DNA from: Chromera velia
Lineage: Eukaryota > Sar > Chromeraceae
Assembly: GCA_018398765.1 (NCBI GenBank)
Contig: JAHBMJ010005677.1
Location: 2,435 to 66,434, forward strand
Direction: 5' to 3'
DNA: 64,000 bases
Part shown: positions 1 to 12,600 of the stretch, in pieces
How the letters are laid out: the number at the start of each line of letters is the position of its first letter
How positions within the stretch are numbered: position 1 is the first letter of the stretch
Translations under genes and position numbers: made by a program
The notes under the pieces: generated by a model
Told to the model about the DNA's origin: nothing
Database searches by the model: none
The model's input: only the letters and a program-made list of their open reading frames with translations

Positions 1-1224
1 TGCGCGCGCAGCTTGCAGAGAGCCTCACGCATTCCGTCGTTGGTAGGAGAAGGCAGTAGCTGATGTGGCAGGTCAACGGTGTGACGTTCCCGTTGCTTCA
101 GATTCGGTCTTCTTTTTGTGTGTGTTTCCTGTGGCTGCTCAATCGTCTTTCTTGTGTGTTCCCCCACCGAACAAAAAGAGTGGACTGTGTGTCCGTTTAG
201 ATGCGTGAAGTCATCCGTTTGTGAAAGCGTTTTTGCAAATGAATTTCCGCGTGTCCTCTTGAATGTTATCGCATTGCCGTGTGTCTGTTTGAAACCTTTT
301 TGCAAACAATCTGTGTGATGCTTTCATGTGCTCGTGTCCTGCGGAACCGTTTCGTCTCGGCGCGTTCGATCGATTGTGGCACCGTCTACTGTACGTTGCT
401 TTTGTGTGTCCGTTTTTGAGTACCAATCGCACATGCACTCTGGCTAATCCGAGTCTTTGTTTCACACCAGAAGAAAATCTTACCTTTCTGACTCTTAGGT
501 CACCGGCTAAGGCTAGGTGAGATTTAATTATCTATCATTTAACTTCATCAATATGATGATGATTATTTTTATTACAAGCTTACTGGATATTTAGTGTTTC
601 TTCCCTATATACTAGCTTAGGTCTTGATGATTTATTTTCAGTCAAACGATTTTGTCTAGCCTAGTGTCCAGCAGTGAACAGCAAAGATTTCCCAATTAAG
701 CATAAAATCCTGTTCTATCTTATCCTTAGTCTCATTTTAACTTAATAAAGAAAGTATCATTAGTAATTTTACTTTTTATTGCTTTGGATGTGTTTGCAAC
801 TTGAATAGCTTTTTCAAAAACTATAGGTTAAAAACTTTTATGTAAAAGCTTTATTCTCTAGTGTATTCTATTTTCAGGCTACTATCAACTAGTATATAGC
901 TGTTTAAATAGTTCTAGGCTTTTTCCCTCTAGTTTTTCCTAGTTTGTTTCTAAGTTTTTTTAAACAACACTTTATTATAAAAAGAACTTTATAGATTATA
1001 CCGATTCGTCTACTACCGAATGACTTTCTTTATAGTTTGCTACTAAAGTTCCTAAATTAATCTCGTTTCACTCTCAATCATTCAGTACTGTGCATTGTAC
1101 TATGAAATAGATATAAACAAAACAAACGTAATATTTGATTGATGACTGATTCTATGCATGTAAGCATTTAAATTTATTAGTTGATTTAACGTTGAAAAAT
1201 CGTTCAAATAGCTTCAACAAATTG
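1..1224. other. Intergenic, no gene recognised
   Basis: The first 520 bases are GC-richer, with short open frames on both strands that show no recognisable domain. A donor-like GTGAGA follows position 516, so a terminal exon of a gene lying to the left cannot be excluded. From 520 to 1224 the sequence is AT-rich and without coding character. Confidence 0.4.
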
Positions 1225-1232
1225 CCTGCATG
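1225..1232. repeat. Target-site duplication, left copy
   Basis: CCTGCATG, an exact match to 2185-2192 on the other side of the hAT-type element. Confidence 0.85.
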
Positions 1233-2184
1233 CAGTGTTGTTAAGTCTCAGTACTTTCGGTACCTCGGTACCAGAAGGGGGGTCGGTATCGGATTTCGGA
1301 TCGAATCTTTCGGTACCGACCTAAATGACTCTCAAACTTAAAAATCACATGTAGTTTGATGTTATAATATCATTTAAATACACTTCATAAAACAAAATAA
1401 ACAAAATACATTGAATACAGTGATAAATTAAAATTAAAAAAGTCTTTTCTAGAACTGTTTGCTTGCATGAATTGAGGATGCATGCTCTTGAGGCTGATCG
1501 TATCAGATCGATGCATGCTGCATGGCAATATATGGTAACAGATGCGTCGCCACGTCGGAATCGGTCGGCCGGACAATGGACTCGGATCATGCCGAGTTGG
1601 ATGCAATACACTGACTTGCACAGAGGCTGGTGACACATACGCACTCCCTCCCTCGTGCGATCTGACGCCTGAATAAAACACACACACACAGAAAAAGCAG
1701 GAAAGAAGGCTCATCCTCGCTGCTTCTTTGCTTCTTGCACTTTCTCCTTCGTGCGATCTGACGCATGAATGAAACACACACACATGGAACAAGCAGGAAA
1801 GAAGGCTTATGCTCACTGCTTCTTTACTTCTCCTGTAGAAAGAATTCGTTAGTTGTAGAGAGAGAGAGAGAGAGAAGCCCCACCTTACACACATGAATTC
1901 GTGTATGTTGAGACAGACAGACAGCACGCCCCGGCCCATACAGGCGCGCACCCCCCCCTCGCGCTTCAAATTAGACATCAAAAGTTCATGCTAGTCATCT
2001 TTGAGCATTCCAGTATCCTAAGGGCGTATAAACAGTCTGTAAAGAGTTCTAAAAACCTGTTTAGAATATGTAAAAAAGCCGGTACCGAAAGTACCGAAAA
2101 GGTACCGAAAGTACCGAAAAATTTCGGATCGGGGGGTCGGTATCGGATTTCGGTACTTAGGTTTGTCGGGACTTAACAACTCTG
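1233..2184. mobile_element. Non-autonomous hAT-type element (MITE)
   Basis: The ends are inverted repeats: the left end reads CAGTGTTGTTAAGTC and the right end, reverse complemented, CAGAGTTGTTAAGTC. The 8 bases on each side, CCTGCATG at 1225-1232 and 2185-2192, are identical. An 8-bp target duplication with a CAG-type end is the hallmark of the hAT superfamily. Both subterminal zones are packed with copies of TTCGGTAC or its complement, as expected of transposase binding sites. No transposase frame is present in the 952 bp, so the element would depend on a partner. The interior holds a tandem duplication at about 1647-1840. Confidence 0.85.
1647..1840. repeat. Tandem duplication inside the MITE
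   Basis: Two imperfect copies of a unit of roughly 95 bp. Each runs from a TCGTGCGATCTGACGC stretch through an ACACACAC run to AAGCAGGAAAGAAGGCT and a GCTTCTTT segment. Confidence 0.7.
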
Positions 2185-2192
2185 CCTGCATG
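2185..2192. repeat. Target-site duplication, right copy
   Basis: CCTGCATG, an exact match to 1225-1232. The length of 8 bp assigns the element between them to hAT. Confidence 0.85.
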
Positions 2193-2689
2193 TTGCCAGC
2201 TTTTTTGCATATAAAATGATATAATATAAGACAGTGGGATGATATAGAAACTCAATGTTGAAGACTACCATGAACACATAAGGCATGACCTAGGGTATGA
2301 CAAACAATGAAGTGAACCGCCCGAGGGCCCAAACTTAGCAAATCCGAGCAAACGCGACGCGAGACGAAAAGATTTTACTGGTCTCACTCATGAGCAATAC
2401 TATTAACTGCATATTTTTACACGTGTTCTTCACTAGGTTTTTCATTCTATCGCTTTATGTTAAACATGATCGACATTAGATTTTTAAAAGTTCAGGCTTC
2501 ATTTAGGCACTCACCATCAGCTTTAACTCGAAAGTTCAAAGAGAAGAACTCATATTGAAAAACAAGCCATCATTGTTGTGGCACGCACTCATGATAATCA
2601 CAGAGTCAAGAACTGTGAAAATCTCAATGCAGCTCCAGACTTGATACACTAACTCTTGAATTATCACAGAAGCCCTTTTCTCCTTGTTC
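2193..2689. other. Intergenic, nothing recognised
   Basis: Moderately AT-rich single-copy-looking sequence. I see no gene, RNA or repeat in it. Confidence 0.5.
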
Positions 2690-2724
2690 AACACACACAG
2701 GTACACACACGCAGTCACGCATGA

Positions 2725-2774
<50 letters not shown>

Positions 2775-2847
2775 ACCCCTACACACGTACACACACACAC
2801 ACACACACACACTCATACACACTGATACACACTCATACACACTGATA

Positions 2848-2886
<39 letters not shown>

Positions 2887-3012
2887 ACATAGATACATAT
2901 ACACACACACGCATGCACGCACGCATGCACGTACATTTTACAGGCTCACTCTCACTCTCACTCTCTCTCTCTCTCTCTCTCACTCACACATGCTCGCACG
3001 CATGCATGCACA

Positions 3013-3057
<45 letters not shown>

Positions 3058-3163
3058 ACACACATGCACACACACACGCGTACACATACACGCACACACA
3101 CACACACACACACATACACACACACACACACACATATACATGCACACATGCACACATGCACAA
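2690..3163. repeat. Long compound microsatellite (CA, CT)
   Basis: Nearly 470 bp of CA/TG dinucleotide runs, broken by a CTCTCT block near 2945-2985 and by ACACTGATAC/ACACTCATAC variants near 2810-2850. The apparent open frames here (Cys/Val or His/Thr polymers) come from the repeat and are not genes. Confidence 0.95.
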
Positions 3164-5394
3164 GCGCGTAAGCAGGGCGGAGCACATCAATCCAGAAAAA
3201 AAATCCAGATTTAAACCACTCGACCTCAGTGGTCGACTCGCGTTCTCTGTGGTCCATGTCCATGTATACAGGGACCAGCACAGTTGAATACAAACCAGGC
3301 CTATGCAGACTCCTCTCGGAGGAAAGACCGTCACGACTCACAGCCAAAACAGGTTGAGAAATGAAAACATCCATCACCTTCGAGAGTGCATCGCAAAGTC
3401 GAGCGATGGATAATTGACGCATGGATTCTTGGTTGACTGCGTCTCTGGAGCTCGTACGCATATAATTGGTGGGCCGCTATATAGATGAATAGGTAAACGG
3501 AATAATAAGAAAGTGATTCTCTTCGATTTCTTTGCGCGCGTCTCACTGCCAATGTCTCTGTGTATGTGGGCCGCTGTAAAACAGTCGTGCAACCATCTAC
3601 GTGTCTCGATGTGTCTCACAACTTACCAAGAACGGGCTCCATGTTGATTGTTGTTCGCTAAGCTGGTCACTGGAATCCTAGAACTCAATCCAGAGACCGG
3701 GCAGGTTGGAGGTTCTCTATCTTCTGCTTCTCGTAGATAGAATAAAGACACAGGATCGGCGCTGTAGCAAGAAGTAAAACAGACTGTTGCATGTCTACGG
3801 AAAGCATGCAGTCGTCAAGTTGAGTCTTCAAGATCACAACTCATCATAACTCATCCATGCACCTCTCTGTATATGTGCTGAAGCGATCTACATTCTTTTT
3901 CTCACCATAACAAGGAAACGGTTGATCGTTTGAAAACGAATACAGTCGATTGTTGGTTGAACGGTCAGGATGCATGCACACTGAGTGACTGCATGAATGA
4001 TGGCGTTTCAGCAACAGTAAGCCTCACAAACATGTTTACCTCAAAAATCCATTGAACGTGTCAAGCTGCATGGAGACAGTGAAGTACAACACGACATTTC
4101 TCGAGTGCCTCAAAACAAAGGGGGAAGAGGGTTACCAACCAGATGGACAAAATTTAAACAGGAATCTCTTTGGAAGAGAGTTTAGAACTTATAGTGTTGC
4201 ATCGAAAAAACTGTTGCAATGATGCATCCGGCGCGCAGCCGTGGCAAATCAAATCCTGCACGCGCCCCGTCTACGCGGCCATGCATGCATGCATGGGGGG
4301 GGGCGCGGGCCGCGGGGGTCATGGCAAAATACGCGATGCCGTGGCCCCCGGCCATGGTATCTGTTAAGGCCTTTAGCCGCACCTATGGAAAAAAAAAAGT
4401 TGAATTACCAATAAATCGGGTTACATTTGCCTTTCGGGACCCACGCTTTCTGGCAACTGTACAGCGCGTGCATGGCGAACATACGTCTAACCTTGATGTA
4501 TCGGTACATATGCAAAAACACACATGGAGGGGAATTGTACGTAGATTTGATCATCTATGTAGTTTTCAAGGAAGGCGATAAAATACACCGTCTAAGTGAA
4601 ACTGTTCTAAATTGCTCCGTCGTTTGACTATGCTACCAAGCTCAGTAGCAAGTTAAGACATACCACCTTATAGAGTCAGGAGTGGGCCACACCACGACTA
4701 AGTACGCTTGACAAAGAGGAAAAACGGTTAATTTGATCTGCAAGAACCTCTTTTTGCCCGTCTTCTTTCTCTCTACTTGGCCCCTCTTGTTGTTCTTCAG
4801 CACCTGGTTTCTTAACTTCCTTCTACCTCCACTTAAGGATTTAGGATACAAAATACTGTCGACTCGGAGGGCGCAAACTAAGTGATCCTTTTGTAATTGA
4901 TTCTTTGTATACAAATAAGAAGGGGAAAAAAAGGGGGGGCAAGCGCATGAAAGGAAAGAAAGAAAAGAAGGTTGAGAAAATGAGGGGCAAATTAATGGGG
5001 GGGGTCTCTTTGAAGTTGTTCTCTGCCGTCAAAGGGTAGCCTTTTCCAAGGGGACAAACTTTTAAAAAGTTTTTGCCCTGCCTCTCCCCTCTTTTCGTTG
5101 TTTTCCAAGTTCTACTCTACCGCCGCTTAAGAAATAAGCCGCAGTAAAAGTGATCAATGAGCAGTGTTCCTAGATTTAGAACAGACGGGACAAACCGGAA
5201 CCTTTTGACAGACTAGGCTAGATCCGCCCCTCATACATGGGGACGCGGCATGCATAACAAAAACCTCAATCATCATTCGTTTATATATAGTGTGTGTCAC
5301 TATGGATACTGTAGTATTCGCTTTGAAATGTTGTGGAGAGGCTTACCACGTATGGGTCCAGCGCTTAGTGAGTTCAAAAGAGAGAAATATGAAC

Positions 5395-5655
5395 AGAAGC
5401 CGTTTGGACCTATGAATAAAGCTAGGTAAGCAAGTGTGTGAACACTGTCAGAAGCTGTTTGGGCGTGTGAGTGAATGTTTGGGCATGCGGGTGCATGAAG
5501 AAAGAGGGGTATGAAAAGGAAGTGTGTGCAGTAACAGAATCTGCTTAGGCCTGCAGGTGGATAAATGAAGAGAGGCGGAGAGAGCGAGCGTGTTTATGAG
5601 TATGTATGAGTTTGTGAATAGAAGCTGTTTGGGCGTGCGGGCGAGAGATAATAGA
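5395..5655. repeat. Degenerate tandem repeat
   Basis: Five diverged copies of a motif resembling AGAAGCTGTTTGGGCGTG lie near 5397, 5450, 5477, 5537 and 5619, at uneven spacing. The open frame on the minus strand across this stretch is a by-product of the repeat. Confidence 0.45.
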
Positions 5656-6172
5656 AAGCGTATATAATGTTTGGCTACTACATATACTACTATGCTACTA
5701 CTAGAATGGCCAAAATATAAATGAAAGTAAATGAAAGAAACATTACAGCATGTGTGTCTGTATGTAAAAGACTTATATATTGACTCCATAAATAGAAAAT
5801 AAAAATGTAAGTAGATTTAAGCGGGGAGCACTCTGATTTTTTTTTTTTTAAGCAAAAATAAGTTGTTAAAGATTTATCAGTAATGTATTGCTGCGGTTAC
5901 AATTTCATTTTTCTCTTTCACGTTTATTCACGTTAACACCATATGTTAGCGAAGTCCTTGTACGTCATTAATTTTCTTATTAGCAAACGTATTTAATAGC
6001 AGAGCTCTTCTTATTTCTTCTTCTCAACCGTTTTGAAGCCTGTCCAGCCATCTCCGGCCCTCTACGACATTTACAGATACCGCGGCTACGCTTTTGTGCA
6101 GCTAACAACCGTGATTGAGGGTTTTGTCATACACCATATATTAAGGGACTTTCGCGCGTCCCTATGGGCGCG

Positions 6173-6191
6173 TCAGATTTCAAAAATCTGA
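6173..6191. other. Short perfect palindrome
   Basis: TCAGATTT, a 3-base spacer and AAATCTGA form a perfect hairpin about 450 bp upstream of the large gene's start codon. Any function is unknown. Confidence 0.35.
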
Positions 6192-6235
6192 ATGGCGTCA
6201 GATTTCCTATATATTAATATGGGAAGGGGAACCTG

Positions 6236-6635
6236 TTGCATGCATGTACCACGATCATGGACGCACCTCTCAGTGCTCTCACCATGCTCTCACCCTATCT
6301 CACCCCTGGGGGCCACGGCATGTCCCGTAGGGACATTATAATAAGTCGATATAAGTCGCGACCAAAAAAAGTGCACTTGAGTGCATGGCACTATGTGGCA
6401 CAGTGGCACTGCTTCGCTCATCTTGATTCGCTCCACAGCACAATGAGATCTCCAAAGAAAGACAAAAGACGAGATCAAAGAAAAGGTAGCAGCTCGAAGA
6501 CGAAGTTCTCTGTCATCCTCATAGCTTGTGTCAGGGAAGTTTCTGTGCTGAGTGGCCCCCTTTCCCACTCAAACAGCGAACAACACTTATGTGAAATTTG
6601 CGCAACACCAGAAAGAGCAGAGACGTCTTGTGACA
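6236..6635 (+). promoter_or_regulatory. Presumed promoter/5' leader of the TOG gene
   Basis: The 400 bp before the start codon hold no other gene. They begin with TTGCATGCATG, containing the TGCATGC core bound by ApiAP2-type factors in Apicomplexa. I see no TATA box that I would defend. The location is inferred from the downstream gene. Confidence 0.3.
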
Positions 6636-9600
6636 ATGTCCCAGGTTTGGCGTGGTGTGAGCGCTGACGACTACCAGATTCCCTCTGCTCTGCAACAAAA
6701 GAGTCAGAATGAGGCCCCGTTAGACGAATATGAAACTGAAGAGGCCGAGCAAAGGAGGTTGGGGGGTATCACTCCGGGAGAGGAGGAAGAGGGCCTCTCA
6801 GAGCTCAGTCTCCAGAAAAGAGTCTTCTATAAGAAGTCAGTGGGGGAAAAGGTGGGGAGGTGGAGTAATTGCCAAGGTCCTATTTAGCCTCTCTAGCTTC
6901 GCTTTCCCCCCATTTTTGATGAAGAGCGCGGGTGCATTTCTCTGCTTCTCACCTCTTTTCTCTCTTCCGTTCAGTATATCTGTCTGCTTGTGTGTGTGTG
7001 CAGCTGGAGAGTCCGGAAAGCAGCCTTGGAGGAGTTGACCGAGACCCTCCAGGAAGATCCACAGGCCTTCTCATCTCGTCAAACAAACCAGCAGCAGCAG
7101 GCACATGCACAACCACAGCAGCAGAGAGAAAGGGGGAGAGAAAGAGAGAGGGGTGCCTTCAGAGCAGCAGAGAGGGAGGGAGGACAAGGGCTCCCGAGGG
7201 GGGGGGGAGGAGGGAGCACGTCAGAGGACGAGGAGGACTACCAAAGAGAAGAGAGGGAGAGAGAGGAAGAACACGACCAGGGCCTCACAACCGATCTCGG
7301 TCAGTGTGTCAGAAGGTGCTCGGCGGGAAGGCATGGTTAGAGAATGAAGTTGGCTTGCAGAAGTTCAGGATTCTATTTCTACCTTCGATTCGCTGATTTT
7401 TGTTGTGTGAGGCAGAACGATGATGGTGAAAAGGAAAAACAAAAGCAGACGGTGAGGCAAGAGCCCAGAATCAAAGAGAGGACTGGAGATGCGTTTATGC
7501 ATACCGAAAAGAATTTTTTTTCCTTTCCCTCTTTCAGGCATCCAGTTGCCCACTCCTGCACTTACTCAAAGATCGGTGCCTACCTTCCATCTCCTTGTCA
7601 TCTGCTGCGACTCTGTGTAAGCCTTCTCCTAAACCTCCCAGCTATTGAACTTTCTTGTCCTCTTTCTTTCTTCCTTTTTCCTTTAATTGCAGCCTCCCTT
7701 CTGCCCTCCCTGCTGGAGGACAAACACCCTCAGTGTCTGTTCCAGGCCCTTCTGCTCTTCCAGACTTTCGCTAAGCACCGATCGTCGGAACTGTCCCCCA
7801 AGGCGCTCAGACTGCTGGTGGACGTTCACGCACAGACAAAGAGCGATGAGACGAGACAAAAAGTGGCAGACGTCTGCGCGGCACTCTGCGCGAACAGAAA
7901 GACAGGCGACTCCGCTGCCTCACAAGTAATGGTTCGTCTTTACTGTTGACTTCTCTTCCCGTTGCGTAAATCTGTGACAGCCCTCGTGTGTCTCTCAATG
8001 ACGGGACTCATATTCTGTCGAGTCATTTCCTCATTTTTGTCGAGTTGTTTGTCGCCGGGCGAGGAAGAGAGGTGCTCCTGATTTCCTCTGCGGTTTTCTC
8101 GTCGTTTTTCTCTTTCTCTTTCTGTCCTTTCTTTCTTCCTTCTCTGTTCGCATCTTCCGAGTCAACTCTCTTTCTCTTCATGCTGCTTTCTCCCCCCCTC
8201 TCCTCCATTGAGAACACGCAGAGAGGACTGAAGGAGCGAATTTCAGGACAGATAAAAACGAAAAATGAGAGAGCTGCCCTTGCCGCACTCACGCTCGCCA
8301 AAGATCTCCTCGGGTCCGTCTCTCCTCTTGTCTCCTCTTCCTTGCTCTTTCTCTCAGAATGGGTCTCTCAGGAGTGGGGAGGGGCATTTTTGCTCATTCG
8401 TGATTCTTTCTAACGTGATTTCTGCCTTTGCGTCGGTTGATGTGCAAATCACGTCGCCGTCCTACTTTGCGATAGTTGATTGACTCCATTTTCCTTCTTT
8501 CCCTTTATCTCTCTCTTTCTCTATTTTATCATCTTCACGCTTGGTCTGCGCGCTTGTTTTCATTCCGCGCAAGACGCTCTTTCTGTTTCCGCACATTTTT
8601 CAGACGTGGGCCTTTTGTTTCTGTGGGCCTGAATGATCTCAATTCGTCTGTCTTTTCTCTTGTACGTCCTGAGCACGGATGCAGACGGGGCGCGGTGTCT
8701 GCTGGTGACCTTCGAACAGTTGCCTCTGCCTGTGGAGATGCTCTTGTGGCTGCGTCTGTTCATGTGAGGACGGCGGTGAGTTGAAGATGACGCACGCACT
8801 CCCTTCTATGCAGAGGTCCTCTCTTGTCGCGTTCTCCCCCCCCTTTCTTTCCCTGCCTTCTTCCCACCTGCGTGCGTGGGTTCCATCCAGATTCGTTGCG
8901 GCTTTCTGTCAATTGAATCCGTTTTCTTTTTTCAGAGAATGACGCCAACAGGAGAAGAAAAGGCAAGAGAAGAGCACTTGAGGCTGCCTCATCTTCACAT
9001 TCTCCGCTGTCTCTGGTCTCCTTATGTTTGTCTGTCTGTCTGCAGACGTCTGAGTTCCTTTCCTCTCTGGCCGCTCGCGTCTCCGACCGCCCGAGGGTGC
9101 TCCTGGCTGAGGTGGGCGTCTGCAGTCACCCGGAGATCTCCAAACAAAGATGGCAGGCTCTGCAAGCAGAGATGGAGGAGGCACAGGCGGAGGCAGAGGC
9201 ACTCGCAAGAGAAGGAAGTGGGCCGGCAGGAAAACTCCTGTGCCTCTTTCCTGAACCATCTGCGCAACAGGTGGGACTCGGGGGGGGGAAGGGAACGAAA
9301 TGGCACAGGGGGGGAGGGCATTCACTGGCTCTGGGCGTTCGTCTATGGAGTACGAGCGGTGTTCATTTCCGCAGACATAGTCGTTTTGGTCAAATGTTGG
9401 GATATTTCTTTCGATGACAGAGGAGGGCTTTTAGGGGCGTTTTGAGTCGCCATCTTCCTCGGAGAATGCGTCTCTTTTCTGTTCTATCTGCAGGCTCTCT
9501 GTTGTTTTCATTGTCGTGCCTGCCGTTCCCTCTCTTCTTTGTGACTGTAATGAATTTGCTTTGCTGTGTCCAAATCCTGATATGACTTGATTGTCTGTGT

Positions 9601-12600
9601 GCAGGGAATGTCGCGAAATTCGTCCACGGTGGCGGTCCGGGGAGGGCTTCCTCAGGGGGGGGGCAAGGGGCGTGCGGGAGGTGAGAATGTGTCCGTGGGC
9701 CACAGGACTAGCGAGGCGAGAGAGGGGCAGGGTGACGTGAGGACCCGAAAGGTCGTTGGCAACTCCCGTTTCTCCTCTTCCTTGTCTTCCTCTTCCTCTT
9801 CTTCTTCTTCCCACCAAACCCCCGACCCTGTGTCTGGTCTCTCTCTTCTGGCCGAGACCATTGAGGAGTGGATGACCGGGTTCGAGGACGAGGGAGGGTT
9901 CTACTCTGGATTCCAGGTACGTAGCTAGGTCGAGATGTAGCGTGTGTTTATGAGTGAAATTTGGGGAGTGTTGCCTTGAAGGTTCCTCCAGTCGCAAGGC
10001 AACGACATACAGAGGGGGGTGATGCCCTCCGTAGAGTACCGTGAGGCTTCAATTTGCCTGGTGGTTTTTTTTCAGGACAGATATGATGCTCGTAGAATTC
10101 TTTGAAAAGATCCAATGAAATCCAAACTGATGGATCCCTGCATCATCCTCCTATCTGCAGGCCTCAAATTGGAAGGATCGGAGCAGTCATTTGTCAAGAC
10201 TTCACGAGGGCCTGTCTGGTCTTCTTCGTCGAGGTGCCGGTTCTTCTTCTTCTTCCTCCTCTTCTTCTGAGGGCGTGGGTGTTCAGGTGGGAGGGGGGAA
10301 GGAGAGAGAACTGAGGACTCTGCAGGAAGTGGTCTCAGTGGTAGTGGAGGTCAGTAACGCAATCAATCTGTGGAAAGAGGGAAGCTCTACTCTTCTGCTG
10401 AGTCTTTCTGTCTACTTTGAGTGCTCTGCTGGACGGATCCCTACATATCTGCATGCCCATTTCGGCTGAACGTGTTTGGTCGTTTTCAATTCCGTTCAGT
10501 GTTTGACTCCCCGTCTCCCTCGAATGCTTCTTTGTCTTCCCCATGTTAATTGGCTTCTGCCCTCAATTCCTTCTGCAGTCGGTAGAAGACATGAACCATA
10601 AGGTGTCGCTGGCCGCCCTCGAATGTCTCTGCGCACTCGCACTCCTGTCGGGCGGGGTCCTCGCTCCAGCGGGTGTGAGGGTAAAAGCCCTCTCTGAGTG
10701 GAAGAGGTCGAAAATGAAGGATGTGGGATTGAATGGAGGAGTGCGTGCGGGAGAAGAAGCGAACAAGAGCGGAGTCAAAGGAGGAGGGTCGGGGAGGCGT
10801 TCTCGAAGTATGGGGAAAATCGGAAGTGTGAATCGAACGTCGGGTGGGGGAAATTCGGCCTTTCGGGGCCAGTCAGTGGACGGTGCGGTCAGAAAGGGCA
10901 AGAGCGGAAAGGGGGGCAGTGGACGGGGGTCTACTGCTGATGGTCCTCTTTCGTTCAGTCTCTGCCCGGAGATGCCTCGATGGTCTCCTGTCCAGATAGA
11001 CCGTTTTTGTGTGGCGATCGCGAGTCTGCTCGCTACTCGGAGGCCACGAATTCTGGATGCGGCCTCGAGGTGTCTGTTTGCTTTGATTGCATGCGGACAG
11101 GTTGACAGTGCACGTCTCCAGCATCTCTTCAGGGCAATCCTCACGCACAGAAGTGCACAGGTAGGGGCGTGGCTTCAGACGGAAACAGGGGGCAGACGAT
11201 AGCATTTTATTTTGTGAAATGCTAAGATGGTTTGGGAGAGAGAAGCGGATCAATCTCGATTTGAGTTCTTTGTCCCGCATGACGACGGCACTATGGGACC
11301 TCTCTCTCTTTTCAGTCAGAACAGGACAACCTTTCAGAAAGTAAGTGTGTGTGTGTGTGTGTATGTGTGTGTGACGTTTGTGCTGACCTCTGGTGAAATG
11401 CTGTGCCCTCCCTTCCTCATGCAGGTGCGTCTCCAAGGCGCCTCCATGGCCCTCTCGTTGCTGAAGGGTGCCTCGAGTCTTTTGGGAGGGGAACCTCTGG
11501 GTCCCTCTGGGGGGGCAGTGATCGACCCCGAATCTGCAGGGTCGGGGGGGGGGAACTGTGTGAGGGCGGTGTTGGGGTCGTTTGCGTTTGCGCCGTTTGG
11601 CCTGAATCGTCGGGGGGGGCAGAGGTCTGTGGAGAGAGAGGACAGGCTGCAAGAGGGCGACACGAAGAGGGCGATGGTGGCAGATACGGTCGGGACTCTG
11701 TGTCACGCTCTGCAGACGGCTGCATGTGGAAAGGCTCTCTCTCAGGTGGCTAAGACTGATCAGGTGGCAGAGGTCAGTCAACTGCCGGCTTGTGAGCCTG
11801 AGATAGAGGGGGGTTGAAAGAATAGAAAACAGTCTGAAAAGAGGCCACTGCGAGGCTCTTTTTCTCTAGAGACGTTCAATACAGGATCTCTCGTGGTGTT
11901 CAGTGCAAGCTTGAGGAGCGCAAAGTACTTTTTGAGAGTGATCATTGAGGCATTGAGTGAAGTGCGTGGAATCTTGGCTGTCTGAGGGCGTTTGAGGTCC
12001 TTTCTCCTGATACTTCTTAGTTTGCGTGTCACTGGAGGTGAGCAAGTGCTTGTCCGTGCACTTCACACACTCTGTTTATGTCGTGTTTGCAGGTTCGGGG
12101 AGCAGCCACCGCTTTGTGTGCATCGTTGGGGGATGCTGAGCGGAGGCGGTCTGCTTTCCTCGTGGCTCTGCCTCCTCCGTCTCTTCCCAAAAAGAAGAGC
12201 TTGCAGGCAGAGAAAGATAAAGATTTGCACAGAGCAGCAATGGAGAAGCAGACGGATAGGATGATTGCAGATGCTTCTGAAGAGGAGGGAGAAAGAGACA
12301 GAGGTTCACATCTGTGTGGAGACGATACAGCAGAGAGAGGATACGAGCAGGAAGGCGAGAATGGACATGGAGGTGCAGTAAGAGAAAGGAGTTTTTCTGT
12401 CCTGATGGACGCCGTGACTGCCAACGAGGCCACGGCACTGTCCAACGGAAAGGAGAAGGTTCAGGCAAGGGTAGAGGCTCTTCCTGTTTCTTCTTCTTCT
12501 TCAAATACGATCAAAGAAGGAGACGGAGATGTGCACGTGCCCCAAAATGGGTGCAGAGACCCACAAGAAGAAGGAGAGAGTCATGAAATCCATGGACGTG

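Larger units (their letters stand above)
3164..6232. other. Intergenic stretch
   Basis: There is no credible gene across about 3 kb. It contains an AGGGCGGAGCACATCAATC motif at 3174 shared with 52,191, a (TGCA)n run at 4281-4295 beside a GC-rich patch, and a degenerate tandem repeat at 5395-5655. The short open frames are unsupported. Confidence 0.5.

Noticed and set aside
2536-3461. Several open frames on both strands (Cys/Val, His/Thr polymers)
   Set aside because: They are translations of CA/TG and CT microsatellites with no non-repeat sequence of interest.
7538-7616. Possible extra exon between exons 2 and 3 of the TOG gene (good acceptor, GTAAGC donor)
   Set aside because: Its length of 79 nt does not fit the phases of the flanking exons as drawn, whereas joining 7299 directly to 7693 gives an intact frame.
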